Shown: one piece after another, positions 24,352 to 32,225 of the stretch
How the letters are laid out: each line of letters begins with the position of its first letter
Numbering within the stretch: the stretch's first letter is position 1
DNA from: an uncultured Collinsella sp.
GTDB taxonomy: Bacteria > Actinomycetota > Coriobacteriia > Coriobacteriales > Coriobacteriaceae
Assembly: GCA_900541675.1 (NCBI GenBank)
Contig: UQKU01000007.1
Span: 1 to 64,000 of the forward strand
Direction: 5' to 3'
DNA: 64,000 nucleotides
Notes under the pieces: generated by a model
Database searches by the model: none
What the model saw: only the letters and a program-made list of their open reading frames with translations
Told to the model about the DNA's origin: nothing
Program-made: the position numbers and the translations under genes

Positions 24352-26046
24352 ATGGCAACTGTTGCCGCACCTATCGACGCCACGTCGACTGACGCTTGGA
24401 AGGCGCTCGAGGCTCATCAGGAGAAGCTCGAGGCCGAGGGTATCGACCTCAAGGCCTGGTTCGCCGCCGATCCCGAGCGTGTGAACAAGCTGAGCTTTGA
24501 CGCCGGTGACCTGCACTTCGACCTGTCCAAGAACCTGGTGACCGACGAGACCGTCAAGCTGCTGTGCGATCTTGCCCGCGAGGTGAAGCTCGAGGAGCGC
24601 CGTGACGCCATGTTCTCCGGCGAGCACATCAACACCACCGAGGACCGTGCCGTCCTGCACACCGCGCTGCGCCGCCCGGCTAGCGAGAAGGGGCAGCTCG
24701 TCGTCGACGGCCAGGACGTTGTCGCCGACGTGCACGAGGTCCTCGACCGCATGTACGCCTTCGCCGAGCGTGTGCGCTCCGGTGAGTGGAAGGGCGTTAC
24801 CGGCAAGAAGATCGAGCACCTGGTGTCCATTGGCATCGGCGGCTCCGACCTGGGCCCGGTCATGGCGTACGAGGCCCTGCGTCCCTATGCCGACGCCGGT
24901 ATCGATTGCCGCTACATCTCCAACATCGACCCCAACGATCAGGCAGAGAAGCTCAAGGGCCTGGACCCCGAGACCACGCTTGTGATCATCGTCTCCAAGA
25001 CCTTCACCACGCTCGAGACCCTCACCAACGCCCGCGAGGTCAAGACCTGGATGCTCGAGCAGCTCAAGGCTCAGGGCGCCATCGACGGCTCCGATGAGCA
25101 GAACGCCGAGGCCGTGGCAAAGCACTTCGTCGCTGTCTCCACCGCACTCGAGAAGGTTGAGGCCTTCGGTATCGACCCCGCCAACGCCTTCGGTTTCTGG
25201 AACTGGGTCGGCGGCCGCTACTCCGTCGACTCCGCCGTGGGCCTGTCGCTGATCGTCGTGCTCGGCCCCGAGCGCTTCCAGCAGTTCCTCGAGGGCTTCC
25301 ACGCCATCGACGAGTACTTCTGCAACACCCCGCTCGAGAACAACGCCGTCGCGCTGATGGGCCTGCTCAACGTCTGGTACGTCAACTTCTTCGGTTCCAA
25401 GAGCCACGCCGTACTTCCGTACTGCCAGTACCTGCATCGTTTCCCGGCCTACCTGCAGCAGCTCACCATGGAGTCCAACGGCAAGCACGTCCGCTGGGAC
25501 GGCAGCGCCGTGACCTCCGATACCGGTGAGATCTTCTGGGGCGAGCCCGGCACCAACGGTCAGCACGCCTTCTACCAGCTGCTGCACCAGGGCACCGTGG
25601 TGGTCCCGGCCGACTTTATCGCTTTCGCCAACACTGCCAACCCCGCAACCGACAGCGGCCAGGATGTCCACGAGCTGTTCCTGGGCAACTTCCTGGCCCA
25701 GACCAAGGCACTCGCCTTTGGTAAGACGGCCGATGAGGTGCGCGCCGAGGGCACGCCCGAGCAGATCGTCCCGGCCCGCTGCTTTGAGGGCAACCGTCCG
25801 ACGACCTCGATCTTCGGCGACACGTTGACCCCGTTCGCGCTCGGCGAGCTCATCGCCCTGTACGAGCACATTACGTTTGTCGAGGGCACGGTCTGGGGCA
25901 TCGACTCCTACGACCAGTGGGGCGTCGAGCTGGGCAAGCAGCTTGCCAAGCAGATTACCCCGGCCTTCCACGACGACGCCGCCAAGGCCGAGCAGGACGC
26001 TTCGACCCAGGCGCTCATCGAGTTCTACCGCGCGCATCGCAAGTAG
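24352..26046 (+). CDS. pgi: Glucose-6-phosphate isomerase
   Basis: The 564-residue cytosolic enzyme interconverts glucose-6-phosphate and fructose-6-phosphate in glycolysis. Family features are clear: SIGIGGSDLGPVMAYEAL, SKTFTTLETLTNAREVK (phosphate binding), WVGGRYSVDSAVGL, the active-site GEPGTNGQHAFYQLLHQG, and the PGI signature near GIDSYDQWGVELGK. ATG 24352 follows GAGGAGGA; the longer frame to 24223 has no start signal. Codon use is strongly biased to C-ending codons, as expected for a highly expressed gene. Confidence 0.97.
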   Translation: MATVAAPIDATSTDAWKALEAHQEKLEAEGIDLKAWFAADPERVNKLSFDAGDLHFDLSKNLVTDETVKLLCDLAREVKLEERRDAMFSGEHINTTEDRAVLHTALRRPASEKGQLVVDGQDVVADVHEVLDRMYAFAERVRSGEWKGVTGKKIEHLVSIGIGGSDLGPVMAYEALRPYADAGIDCRYISNIDPNDQAEKLKGLDPETTLVIIVSKTFTTLETLTNAREVKTWMLEQLKAQGAIDGSDEQNAEAVAKHFVAVSTALEKVEAFGIDPANAFGFWNWVGGRYSVDSAVGLSLIVVLGPERFQQFLEGFHAIDEYFCNTPLENNAVALMGLLNVWYVNFFGSKSHAVLPYCQYLHRFPAYLQQLTMESNGKHVRWDGSAVTSDTGEIFWGEPGTNGQHAFYQLLHQGTVVVPADFIAFANTANPATDSGQDVHELFLGNFLAQTKALAFGKTADEVRAEGTPEQIVPARCFEGNRPTTSIFGDTLTPFALGELIALYEHITFVEGTVWGIDSYDQWGVELGKQLAKQITPAFHDDAAKAEQDASTQALIEFYRAHRK

Positions 26047-26078
26047 TCGCTGCTGTTAACGCATCGCGCCTTATAGTC

Positions 26079-26113
26079 AGGGGCCCGTATCCTATCGGAT
26101 GCGGGCCCCTTTG
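26079..26113 (+). terminator. Terminator of pgi
   Basis: AGGGGCCCGTATCC (26079-26092) pairs with GGATGCGGGCCCCT (26097-26110) and is followed by T residues; one G-U pair. Confidence 0.9.
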
Positions 26114-26187
26114 CTTTGCCGTGGTCCCGGGGCGCACGGCCTTTGTGGAACATCGCCGGGGCGCCGCGCGCTGCGAGAACCCTGCGC

Positions 26188-27492
26188 CTAGATCTCGGCC
26201 TCCGCATGGCCTCGCTGCGCCTCGGGCAGCTCCCCGTAGAGCGGATGGTCTTCGAGCCTAAAGCGCTCGACCTGTTCGGGAGTGCGACCGCGTACAAAGA
26301 GCCACGAGCGATCGATCGGCGTCGCCATGAGCGTGCTGGGGAGCGCGTCGGCGCGGTCGGAAAACACCCGGGCACTCTCTGGATCCTGGAATGCCAGCAC
26401 CAGATGCGTGTCGCAGTTGCCCATGATGGAGCGAGCGCGTGCCTCGCCATAGAGCGCATCGAGCTGGTTGGTCGACTGCAGCAGCAGCGTTGCCCAGATG
26501 TTGCGGCTTCGGATAATCGAGAGCACGTTGTCGATCTGGAGGATCTGCAGATTTGCGAAGTCATCGAGCATAAAGCGCACGGGCATGGGCAGGCTGCCGT
26601 CGGGCTGCCTATCGGCCTCACGAATGAGGCCCATAAACGCCTGCGAAATAAAGAGGCCGGTCAGCGGATCGAGATTGCGGTCAATATCGCTTACGGTTAC
26701 AAACAGGGCGCAGGGGGTGTGTCCCATGGAAGCGAAGTCCACCTGATGGCACTCACGATAGAGCTGTGCCGCACCGTCGAATCCCAGACACATGACCTTT
26801 TCGGCAAGGATGCCGACGATGCTCGCGTGCATGCGCTCGGCATTTTGCGTAATGGCGTAGCGCCGCCATAGCGAGAGGGCATAGCTTTGGGGGTCGGTCG
26901 TGATCAGGTCGTCAAACAATCGACCCGTGGCACCGTCCTGCAGGTGCTCGATCAGCTTGATGACCGAGCTGATCGTCTGCTCGTCGGCGGGTAGCTGTTC
27001 GGTGACGTAGGCGATAAGACACGACAGCAGGTTTGCCGCCGCATGATCCCAAAAAGGCTGGTTGTTGTCCTCGATGGGGCAGATGGCCTTTGCCACCGAG
27101 AGGATGTCCTGCTGGTTGGGCCTGCCGTCCGCCTTGCGGCGAATGTGCCTCAGGGGGTTGTAGCCGCAGCGCTCGATGCCGGGCGCAAGGGCCGGGACGG
27201 TGTTGAGGTCGGCGAAGTTGAGACATTGCACGCGGTAGCCGTGGGCTGCCAGCACGGGTCCCACTTCGCGACAGAGCGTGCCTTTGGTGTCGAGCACGAT
27301 GTAGCTTGCGTTCATTTGCAGCAGGTTGGGCTTGAGGACGTTTCGGGTCTTGCCGGCTCCCGAGGGGCCGATCACAAGTGCATTGTTGTTGAGTCCCGTT
27401 TGGCGGGTGTCGCAGGAAAGCGTTCGATCCTTGGCGAGGATGGTGGACGATGCGGACTCAGATGCGGCGAGGCGGCTGGCGAGGTTAGACAT
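26188..27492 (-). CDS. VirD4/TraG-like ATPase lacking the membrane domain
   Basis: The 434-residue protein has Walker A GPSGAGKT (42-49), LDTKGTL (the TraG DTKG motif), a Walker B-like RFMLDDFANLQ, and STNQLDALYGE and NCDTHLVLAFQDPESA typical of VirD4/TraG coupling proteins. These hexameric ATPases feed DNA or protein to type IV secretion systems. Classical members are 550-700 residues with two N-terminal membrane helices; none are seen here. No relaxase or mating-pore genes are nearby. ATG 27492 has GGAGG and overlaps the end of the ClpP-like gene by eight bases, so the two are translationally coupled. Confidence 0.82.
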   Translation of the reverse strand: MSNLASRLAASESASSTILAKDRTLSCDTRQTGLNNNALVIGPSGAGKTRNVLKPNLLQMNASYIVLDTKGTLCREVGPVLAAHGYRVQCLNFADLNTVPALAPGIERCGYNPLRHIRRKADGRPNQQDILSVAKAICPIEDNNQPFWDHAAANLLSCLIAYVTEQLPADEQTISSVIKLIEHLQDGATGRLFDDLITTDPQSYALSLWRRYAITQNAERMHASIVGILAEKVMCLGFDGAAQLYRECHQVDFASMGHTPCALFVTVSDIDRNLDPLTGLFISQAFMGLIREADRQPDGSLPMPVRFMLDDFANLQILQIDNVLSIIRSRNIWATLLLQSTNQLDALYGEARARSIMGNCDTHLVLAFQDPESARVFSDRADALPSTLMATPIDRSWLFVRGRTPEQVERFRLEDHPLYGELPEAQRGHAEAEI

Positions 27493-28102
27493 GGGCGACC
27501 TCCTTGGTGGCCGAGAGGATTTCGTGGGCAAAGCCGAGCTCGACGGCGCGCTCGGCCGAAAGGTGGGTGTCTTTTGCAGTGAGGGACTGGATGCGCTTGG
27601 GCGTGAGGCCGCTGCGGTCCGAGAGGATTTGCGTGAGGGTCTTGCGGGTCTGCATGAGACGCCGGCTGGTTTCCTGCAGCGCAAGTGCCGAGCCGCCTGC
27701 CCCCTGGGGGATCAGCGGGTCGTGAATCATGAGCTCTGCATGGGGCGCCATACGGCGATCGTCGCCGCCCATAAAGATCACGGCGCCCATGGACGCGGCG
27801 AATTCCAGGCAGACGGTGCGGATGGGGCACGATGCGAGGCGCATGGCGTCATAGATCGCAAGGCCCGATCGCACGCTTCCGCCGGCGCTGGCGACAAATA
27901 TGGTGATGGGGCGGCTGGGGTCGGTGGCATCGAGCAGGCGGATCTGCTGGCATAGGTCGTGGGCCATCGGGGTTTCGATGTTTCCCATGACGGAGAGCTC
28001 GCGACGGGCGAGCATCTCATCGTAAATGCTGGTGAGCGTGATACCTCGGGCGGATTCACGCATGGTGAGGGGACTGATGATGGGGGAATGATTGGTGTCC
28101 AT
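27485..28102 (-). CDS. ClpP-family serine protease
   Basis: The 205-residue protein matches ClpP: IFVASAGGSVRSGLAIYD, nucleophile Ser104 in EFAASMGAVIF, catalytic His127 in ELMIHDPLIPQGAGG, and Asp178 in TAKDTHLSAERAVELGF. The triad is thus complete. It differs from housekeeping ClpP in its N-terminal 35 residues (the axial loops that meet ClpX/ClpC) and lies in an operon with a VirD4-like ATPase and an unknown protein, with no Clp ATPase. It may be a dedicated protease working with that ATPase; that partnership is inference. AAAGGAG precedes ATG 28102. Confidence 0.88.
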   Translation of the reverse strand: MDTNHSPIISPLTMRESARGITLTSIYDEMLARRELSVMGNIETPMAHDLCQQIRLLDATDPSRPITIFVASAGGSVRSGLAIYDAMRLASCPIRTVCLEFAASMGAVIFMGGDDRRMAPHAELMIHDPLIPQGAGGSALALQETSRRLMQTRKTLTQILSDRSGLTPKRIQSLTAKDTHLSAERAVELGFAHEILSATKEVAHV

Positions 28103-28165
28103 GAGGACTCCTTTCTGTTGGTTGTGTTGTGGAATAGGATTGTTGCCCGCGGAGGGGCTGGCGGG

Positions 28166-29056
28166 CTACAGGGCTCGTCCGAGCCTGAGATCGAGCTCGG
28201 TTGTGGGGCAGGCTGCCTGTTCGTGCGGCTCGCAAGCACCAAAGGCTCCAAAGCGATGGAGCGTTGCGGCGGGCGTGGTGTAGGCGAGCCGCAGCTGATG
28301 CTCGACAGGGGCACATCCGTCATTTTTGTAATGAGCCGCGTAGTACTGCGCGATGCTGGCGTTCATCTCGCTGCCATTGCGATGGCGCTCAAACTGGCGT
28401 CTGCAGGTCTCGATGATCTTTGCTACCGACTTGGGTGCCGTCGCGGGAACAAGGGCGAGATAGCCCTCAAATAGCTCGTTGATGCTCAGGAGGCACAGCA
28501 GATCGATCAGCGTCCTTATGGCTGCTCCCTCGGCGGAAAAGTGCGCGGTCATGCGGTTATATCGGTTGCGGTCGACGATGGCCGCATGGGGTCTTGGAGT
28601 TTTCTGCCCCGTGGTCCCGGGCTTTTGCCGCGCCTGTGCATTGAGCTCGACGTTGCAGCGCTTGAGGCCGTCCAACGGAAGGAACAGTGCGGTGCGCAGG
28701 GTGTTCCGCTTGCTTTCGAGTTCATGACGCTCGTCGGGTTCCCATTCGAGCTTGAGTTTCGTGTCGAGTGCCGTAAGCATATGGGCTAGGCAGTCTACGG
28801 TAAGAACGTACGAATCGTTGTCGCGTTTTGGGGCATAGGGGTCTGTCAGCTTGCGAATGTCGGGGTCGCCCATGATCTTTGTGCAGCGCTTCAGCAGTTG
28901 AGGGTGGTCGGCCAAGATCGTCGCGAGCGGTAGCGACGCGTAGTTCTTGATGGTCGCGGCGGCAAAGGCGGCGTCATATTCGTTTGCATATGCTCGCTCA
29001 ATGCGGGCATCCAGAATGCTTTTCTTATCGCCGTCTTCAGCGTGGTGGTTTGTCAT
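28166..29056 (-). CDS. Unknown protein, first gene of the ClpP/VirD4-like operon
   Basis: This 296-residue soluble protein has no family I recognise. It is rich in charged residues and His/Asn, with a helical N-terminal half (ARIERAYANEYDAAFAAATIKNYASLP), a Lys/Arg-rich centre (QARQKPGTTGQKTPRPH), and a hydrophobic helix LIDLLCLLSINELFEGYLALVP near residues 185-206. ATG 29056 with GGAGA upstream is preferred to a 52-residue extension that has no ribosome binding site. The stop lies 63 bases before the ClpP-like gene. Four TGATGT repeats lie just upstream. Confidence 0.7.
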   Translation of the reverse strand: MTNHHAEDGDKKSILDARIERAYANEYDAAFAAATIKNYASLPLATILADHPQLLKRCTKIMGDPDIRKLTDPYAPKRDNDSYVLTVDCLAHMLTALDTKLKLEWEPDERHELESKRNTLRTALFLPLDGLKRCNVELNAQARQKPGTTGQKTPRPHAAIVDRNRYNRMTAHFSAEGAAIRTLIDLLCLLSINELFEGYLALVPATAPKSVAKIIETCRRQFERHRNGSEMNASIAQYYAAHYKNDGCAPVEHQLRLAYTTPAATLHRFGAFGACEPHEQAACPTTELDLRLGRAL

Positions 29057-29546
29057 AGCTTCTCCAATCGGTTGATGTTCGTGCTGTTTGTTGATGTGTT
29101 GGTTGTCGTGAGTGATGTGCTTGCCGTGGGTGATGTGCTGACGTTGGGGTGCTATGCGGTTTTCAATGAGCCCGTGAGGCGGTTGCTGCAGGGGCGGGAT
29201 GAAACGGCCCATGCAAGGCGGAAGGCATCGTGCTCAAAATCGAGACAGCAATGCCCTGGGCGCCTCACATGTGGCAGTTACCTCATTAAGTTGTCATTGC
29301 GTTTGGGGTTGTACTTTGCCGATCTTCCTTCTCTTACACGCTGAAAACTGAAACTGAATATGCTCGATCTACTTAAAACCGCAACAGCGATCTTTTATCA
29401 ACTTATATGTCGGAACGCGTCTTTGCAAGTACTTTTTTGCCTTTGTTTCAAATGGGGTGGTTTTGCAACCGTCATACGCGCGCTGTGCGAACGTGCCCCG
29501 GCTCGGATAAGATAGTGCGCGATAAAAACGATGCAAGGAGGCACAT
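29057..29546. other. 490-base intergenic region between divergent operons
   Basis: This gap separates the VirD4/ClpP operon from the HAD phosphatase. It contains the TGATGT direct repeats at 29073-29136, AT-rich stretches at 29340-29420, and a TAAGAT hexamer at 29508-29513 that may be the -10 for the HAD gene. I see no RNA gene or convincing small reading frame. Confidence 0.5.
29073..29136. repeat. Four TGATGT direct repeats at 18-21 bp spacing
   Basis: TGATGT begins at 29073, 29092, 29113 and 29131; the last two sit in a longer shared GTGATGTGCT. Spacing near two helical turns puts all on one face of DNA, as in iterons or cooperative operator arrays, right upstream of the unknown gene of the operon. 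Confidence 0.45.
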
Positions 29547-30389
29547 ATGGCAATCAAAGCCATCGCGATGGATATCGACGGTACGCTCACCAACGACCAG
29601 AAAGTGATTAGCTCGCGTACGCGCGAGAAGCTGCTCGCGGCGCAGGAATCGGGCATTAAGCTCATCTTGGCTTCGGGCCGTCCCGCATGGGGGCTGCACG
29701 CCTTGGCGCAGGAGCTCGACCTTCAAAACCATGACGGTCTGCTGGTGGCCTTTAACGGCGCGCATGTGGTCGACGCTCAGACCGACGAGGTGCTGTTCGA
29801 TCAGGCTATGCCTGCCGACGAATTGCATCGCCTGATTGATCACCTGCGTAATTTTGACGTGATCCCTATGATTTCGCTCGGTCGTGATTTGCATGTCGAG
29901 GACTCGTACCATTGCATGATCACGCTGCCTGACGACTCGCAGAAGAATATCGTCAAGTATGAGCGCGATGCGTGCGATCTTAAGATTCGCGAGGTCGAGA
30001 GCTTGCATGAGGTTGTGGACGCTTATCCCGTGGACAAGCTGCTGACGGCGGGCGATCCGGCCTACCTGCAGGCGCATTACGAGGAGATGTATGCGCCCTT
30101 TAAGCAGACGCTTTCGGGCATGTTTACGGCCGACTGGTACTTTGAGTACACGGCGCCCGGTATCGACAAGGCCCGTGCGCTCGAGGGTGCCCTGCCCAAG
30201 CTCGGCATCGATGCCAGCGATGTCGTATCGTTTGGCGACGGCCAGAACGACAAGTCCATGATTGAGTGGGCCGGCACGGGTGTAGCCATGGGCAACGCCG
30301 TCGATGAGGTTAAGGCTGTGGCCCAGATGGTGACCGCCAATAACAACGAAGATGGTATTGCGGTGGCGCTGGATAAGCTGCTGGGCTAG
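29547..30389 (+). CDS. Cof-type HAD-IIB family phosphatase
   Basis: The 280-residue protein has AMDIDGTLTND (nucleophile Asp9), LASGRPAWG, and SFGDGQNDKSMIEWAGTGVAMGNA, the HAD-IIB motif set of YidA/Cof sugar phosphatases. GGAGG precedes ATG 29547. A second, unrelated-subfamily HAD phosphatase follows 64 bases later on the same strand; both lie ahead of the fructoselysine operon, but a role in it is not shown. The substrate is probably a phosphorylated sugar or nucleotide precursor. Confidence 0.9.
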   Translation: MAIKAIAMDIDGTLTNDQKVISSRTREKLLAAQESGIKLILASGRPAWGLHALAQELDLQNHDGLLVAFNGAHVVDAQTDEVLFDQAMPADELHRLIDHLRNFDVIPMISLGRDLHVEDSYHCMITLPDDSQKNIVKYERDACDLKIREVESLHEVVDAYPVDKLLTAGDPAYLQAHYEEMYAPFKQTLSGMFTADWYFEYTAPGIDKARALEGALPKLGIDASDVVSFGDGQNDKSMIEWAGTGVAMGNAVDEVKAVAQMVTANNNEDGIAVALDKLLG

Positions 30390-30453
30390 AATCGCCGATT
30401 AATGCATGATTCGGGCGCCTGCTCGCGGGCGTCCTTTTGTTAGGGAGGGTGCC

Positions 30454-31113
30454 GTGTCCGCATTTCCGTTCGACGCCGTTATCTTTGACATGGACGGCGT
30501 CATTGTCGATACCGAGTATTACTACTTGGGCGAGACTGCCGCGTTTGCCAAGGAGCTGGGGCTTAATCTGACTCAAGAGGAGTTGAATGGGCAGGTCGGT
30601 ACCTCCCATCAGTTCTTCCTGCATATGCTGGTCGATTGGTTTGAGCGCGCCGGTAAGGGGCATTTCACTGGCGAGGAAGCGTTGGCCCGTTGGGACGAGT
30701 GGGCGCATAAACGTCCGCGCGACTATCAGGCTTTGATTAACCCAGGCGCCGTGGATACGATTCGAGAGCTGCCGCGCCGTGGCGTTCGCGTGGCGCTTGC
30801 CAGCTCGTCTCCCATGGTTAGCATCGAGGAAGTGCTCAACGCATGCGGGCTGTCGGATGCCTTTGAGTATGTGGTGAGCGGCGAGCAGTTTAAGGAGAGC
30901 AAGCCCGAGCCCGACATCTACCTGCATGCGCTGGATCTGCTGGGGCTGCCCGCGAATCGCTGCTGCTGCGTTGAGGATTCCGTTCCGGGCATTACCGCGG
31001 GTAAGCGAGCCGGCTTGACAGTCATTGCCAAGCTCGAGGAGCGCTTTGGATTTAGCCAGGATGCCGCGGACAAGATTATCGACCAGCTGCCGGAACTGCT
31101 CACGCTTTCTTAG
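30454..31113 (+). CDS. HAD-IA phosphatase, beta-phosphoglucomutase-like
   Basis: The 219-residue protein begins DAVIFDMDGVIVDTE (nucleophile and general-acid Asp pair), has the alpha-helical cap typical of subfamily IA, LASSSPMVS (motif II), and CCCVEDSVPGITAGKRAG (motif IV). It resembles beta-phosphoglucomutase and sugar-phosphate phosphatases of the YniC/YcjU group. GTG 30454 is chosen because GGGAGGG precedes it and the HAD motif then sits near residue 10; ATG 30406 would add 16 residues without similarity. The substrate is unknown. Confidence 0.88.
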   Translation: MSAFPFDAVIFDMDGVIVDTEYYYLGETAAFAKELGLNLTQEELNGQVGTSHQFFLHMLVDWFERAGKGHFTGEEALARWDEWAHKRPRDYQALINPGAVDTIRELPRRGVRVALASSSPMVSIEEVLNACGLSDAFEYVVSGEQFKESKPEPDIYLHALDLLGLPANRCCCVEDSVPGITAGKRAGLTVIAKLEERFGFSQDAADKIIDQLPELLTLS

Positions 31114-31196
31114 GAGCGCGGTAGTTGCGCGTTTTTCGGGTCAGATGAGTAAATACCCGACATTTTGGTGCGGCAGCAAGCATACTTAATGCTAAT

Positions 31197-31236
31197 GCGG
31201 GCTTAAGGGCTTGCTGAATGCCCTTGGGCCCGCTTT
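31197..31236 (+). terminator. Hairpin terminator upstream of the GntR gene
   Basis: GCGGGC..AAGGGC pairs with GCCCTT.GGCCCGC around a nine-base loop, followed by TTT. Probable terminator of the HAD gene. Confidence 0.6.
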
Positions 31237-31263
31237 AGACTTAATTGTGCTGGGAGAGGGTAT

Positions 31264-32007
31264 ATGCCACCGACTGAAGGGCTAACTGACGGTAAAGCAG
31301 CGATACCGCTGTACCAACAGGTTATCGATATCATTAAAAACGAAATTAACTCCGGTGCCTACAAGGCGGGCGCGCGGATACCCAACGAATTCGAATTGGC
31401 TGAGAGCTATAAAGTTGGCCGCGTTACCGTGCGACGCGCTATTGAAGAGCTCGTCCAGCAGGGCTATCTAACGAAGCGGCAGGGGAAAGGCACGTTTGTC
31501 AATGCCCCCAAGCTTAAGCGCAAGATTCGCCAGAAGGATGACGTCCAGAGTTTTTCGGACGCATGCCGCGTTAACGGAATGGAGCCGGGGGCGTGCGTCA
31601 TTTCGAGAAAGATACTGCCGGCGGATTCTACCGAAGCGCAGTTCTTTGGTGTTCCCGTTGGAACTGACTTGATTTGCGTTGAGCGCGTGCGCACTGCCGA
31701 TGGCGTCCCTGTCATGCTCGAGAACAACATATATGTTTACGAGGACAACGCCTATCTATCAACGGCACCTCTATCTAACCAATCCATTTTTGAGTTCGTG
31801 CGCAACCGGACGGGCCGCACGCCCGCGTTTACCGACCCGTGCACGCTCGAGATCGCGTGCTCGTCGCCCGAGGTCGCTCGACTGTTGGCAGTTCCCGTTG
31901 GCGAACCCTTGTTTTATATGGAAGCCTTCTTTTTCGATGAGCAGCGGCGGCCGTTTATCATCGGTCGTCAGCGGATCGTTGGGTCTCGCTACGTTTTTGA
32001 CATCTAG
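31264..32007 (+). CDS. GntR/HutC-family regulator (FrlR-like)
   Basis: The 247-residue repressor-type protein has an N-terminal GntR winged helix (PLYQQVIDIIKNEINSGAY, GRVTVRRAIEELVQQGYL, residues 14-75) and a C-terminal UTRA ligand domain with the family's LLxVPxGEPLFYMEAFFFDE pattern. It precedes the fructoselysine-type operon, and E. coli frlR, which regulates frlABCD, belongs to the same family. Its effector is presumably a phosphorylated Amadori compound. A candidate operator, two ATAGAACGT repeats, lies in the promoter at 32118-32165. Confidence 0.88.
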   Translation: MPPTEGLTDGKAAIPLYQQVIDIIKNEINSGAYKAGARIPNEFELAESYKVGRVTVRRAIEELVQQGYLTKRQGKGTFVNAPKLKRKIRQKDDVQSFSDACRVNGMEPGACVISRKILPADSTEAQFFGVPVGTDLICVERVRTADGVPVMLENNIYVYEDNAYLSTAPLSNQSIFEFVRNRTGRTPAFTDPCTLEIACSSPEVARLLAVPVGEPLFYMEAFFFDEQRRPFIIGRQRIVGSRYVFDI

Positions 32008-32117
32008 GACATTGCGAATGGAAGCGCCCAGTTGATCATCTCACCGGGCGTCTCCATACCGTTCACGGCGCGAACGCAACCGTTCAACCGCGTCGCGGCA
32101 ATCAGTTTGAAATTATC

Positions 32118-32165
32118 TTGATGACAGGAAAAGCTGCTGGTAATCTATAGAACGTCATAGAACGT
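32118..32165 (+). promoter_or_regulatory. Promoter and operator of the Amadori-catabolism operon
   Basis: TTGATG (32118-32123), 17 bases, TAATCT (32141-32146) is a good sigma-70 promoter. Immediately downstream ATAGAACGT occurs twice (32147-32155 and 32157-32165), one helical turn apart, where a GntR protein would block initiation. Confidence 0.6.
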
Positions 32166-32225
32166 TTGCCTTGTGCAAGCGCTGAAGCGAGATGTGATGC
32201 ATTCTCGAGTTCTTTGGAGGTATCT

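Noticed and set aside
24172..26037. 621-codon open frame antisense to pgi
   Set aside because: It mirrors strong codon bias of pgi, has low-complexity Gly/Val/Leu composition and no start signal. Similar antisense frames at 14751-16769, 32544-34754 and 45764-47674 were rejected for the same reason.
26188..29056. Prophage or complete conjugative element
   Set aside because: No integrase, relaxase, capsid, terminase or mating-pore gene is present, and flanking genes are housekeeping.
29057..29212. 52-residue extension of the first gene of the VirD4/ClpP-like operon
   Set aside because: It is His/Gln-rich, covers the TGATGT repeats and has no ribosome binding site; ATG 29056 has one.
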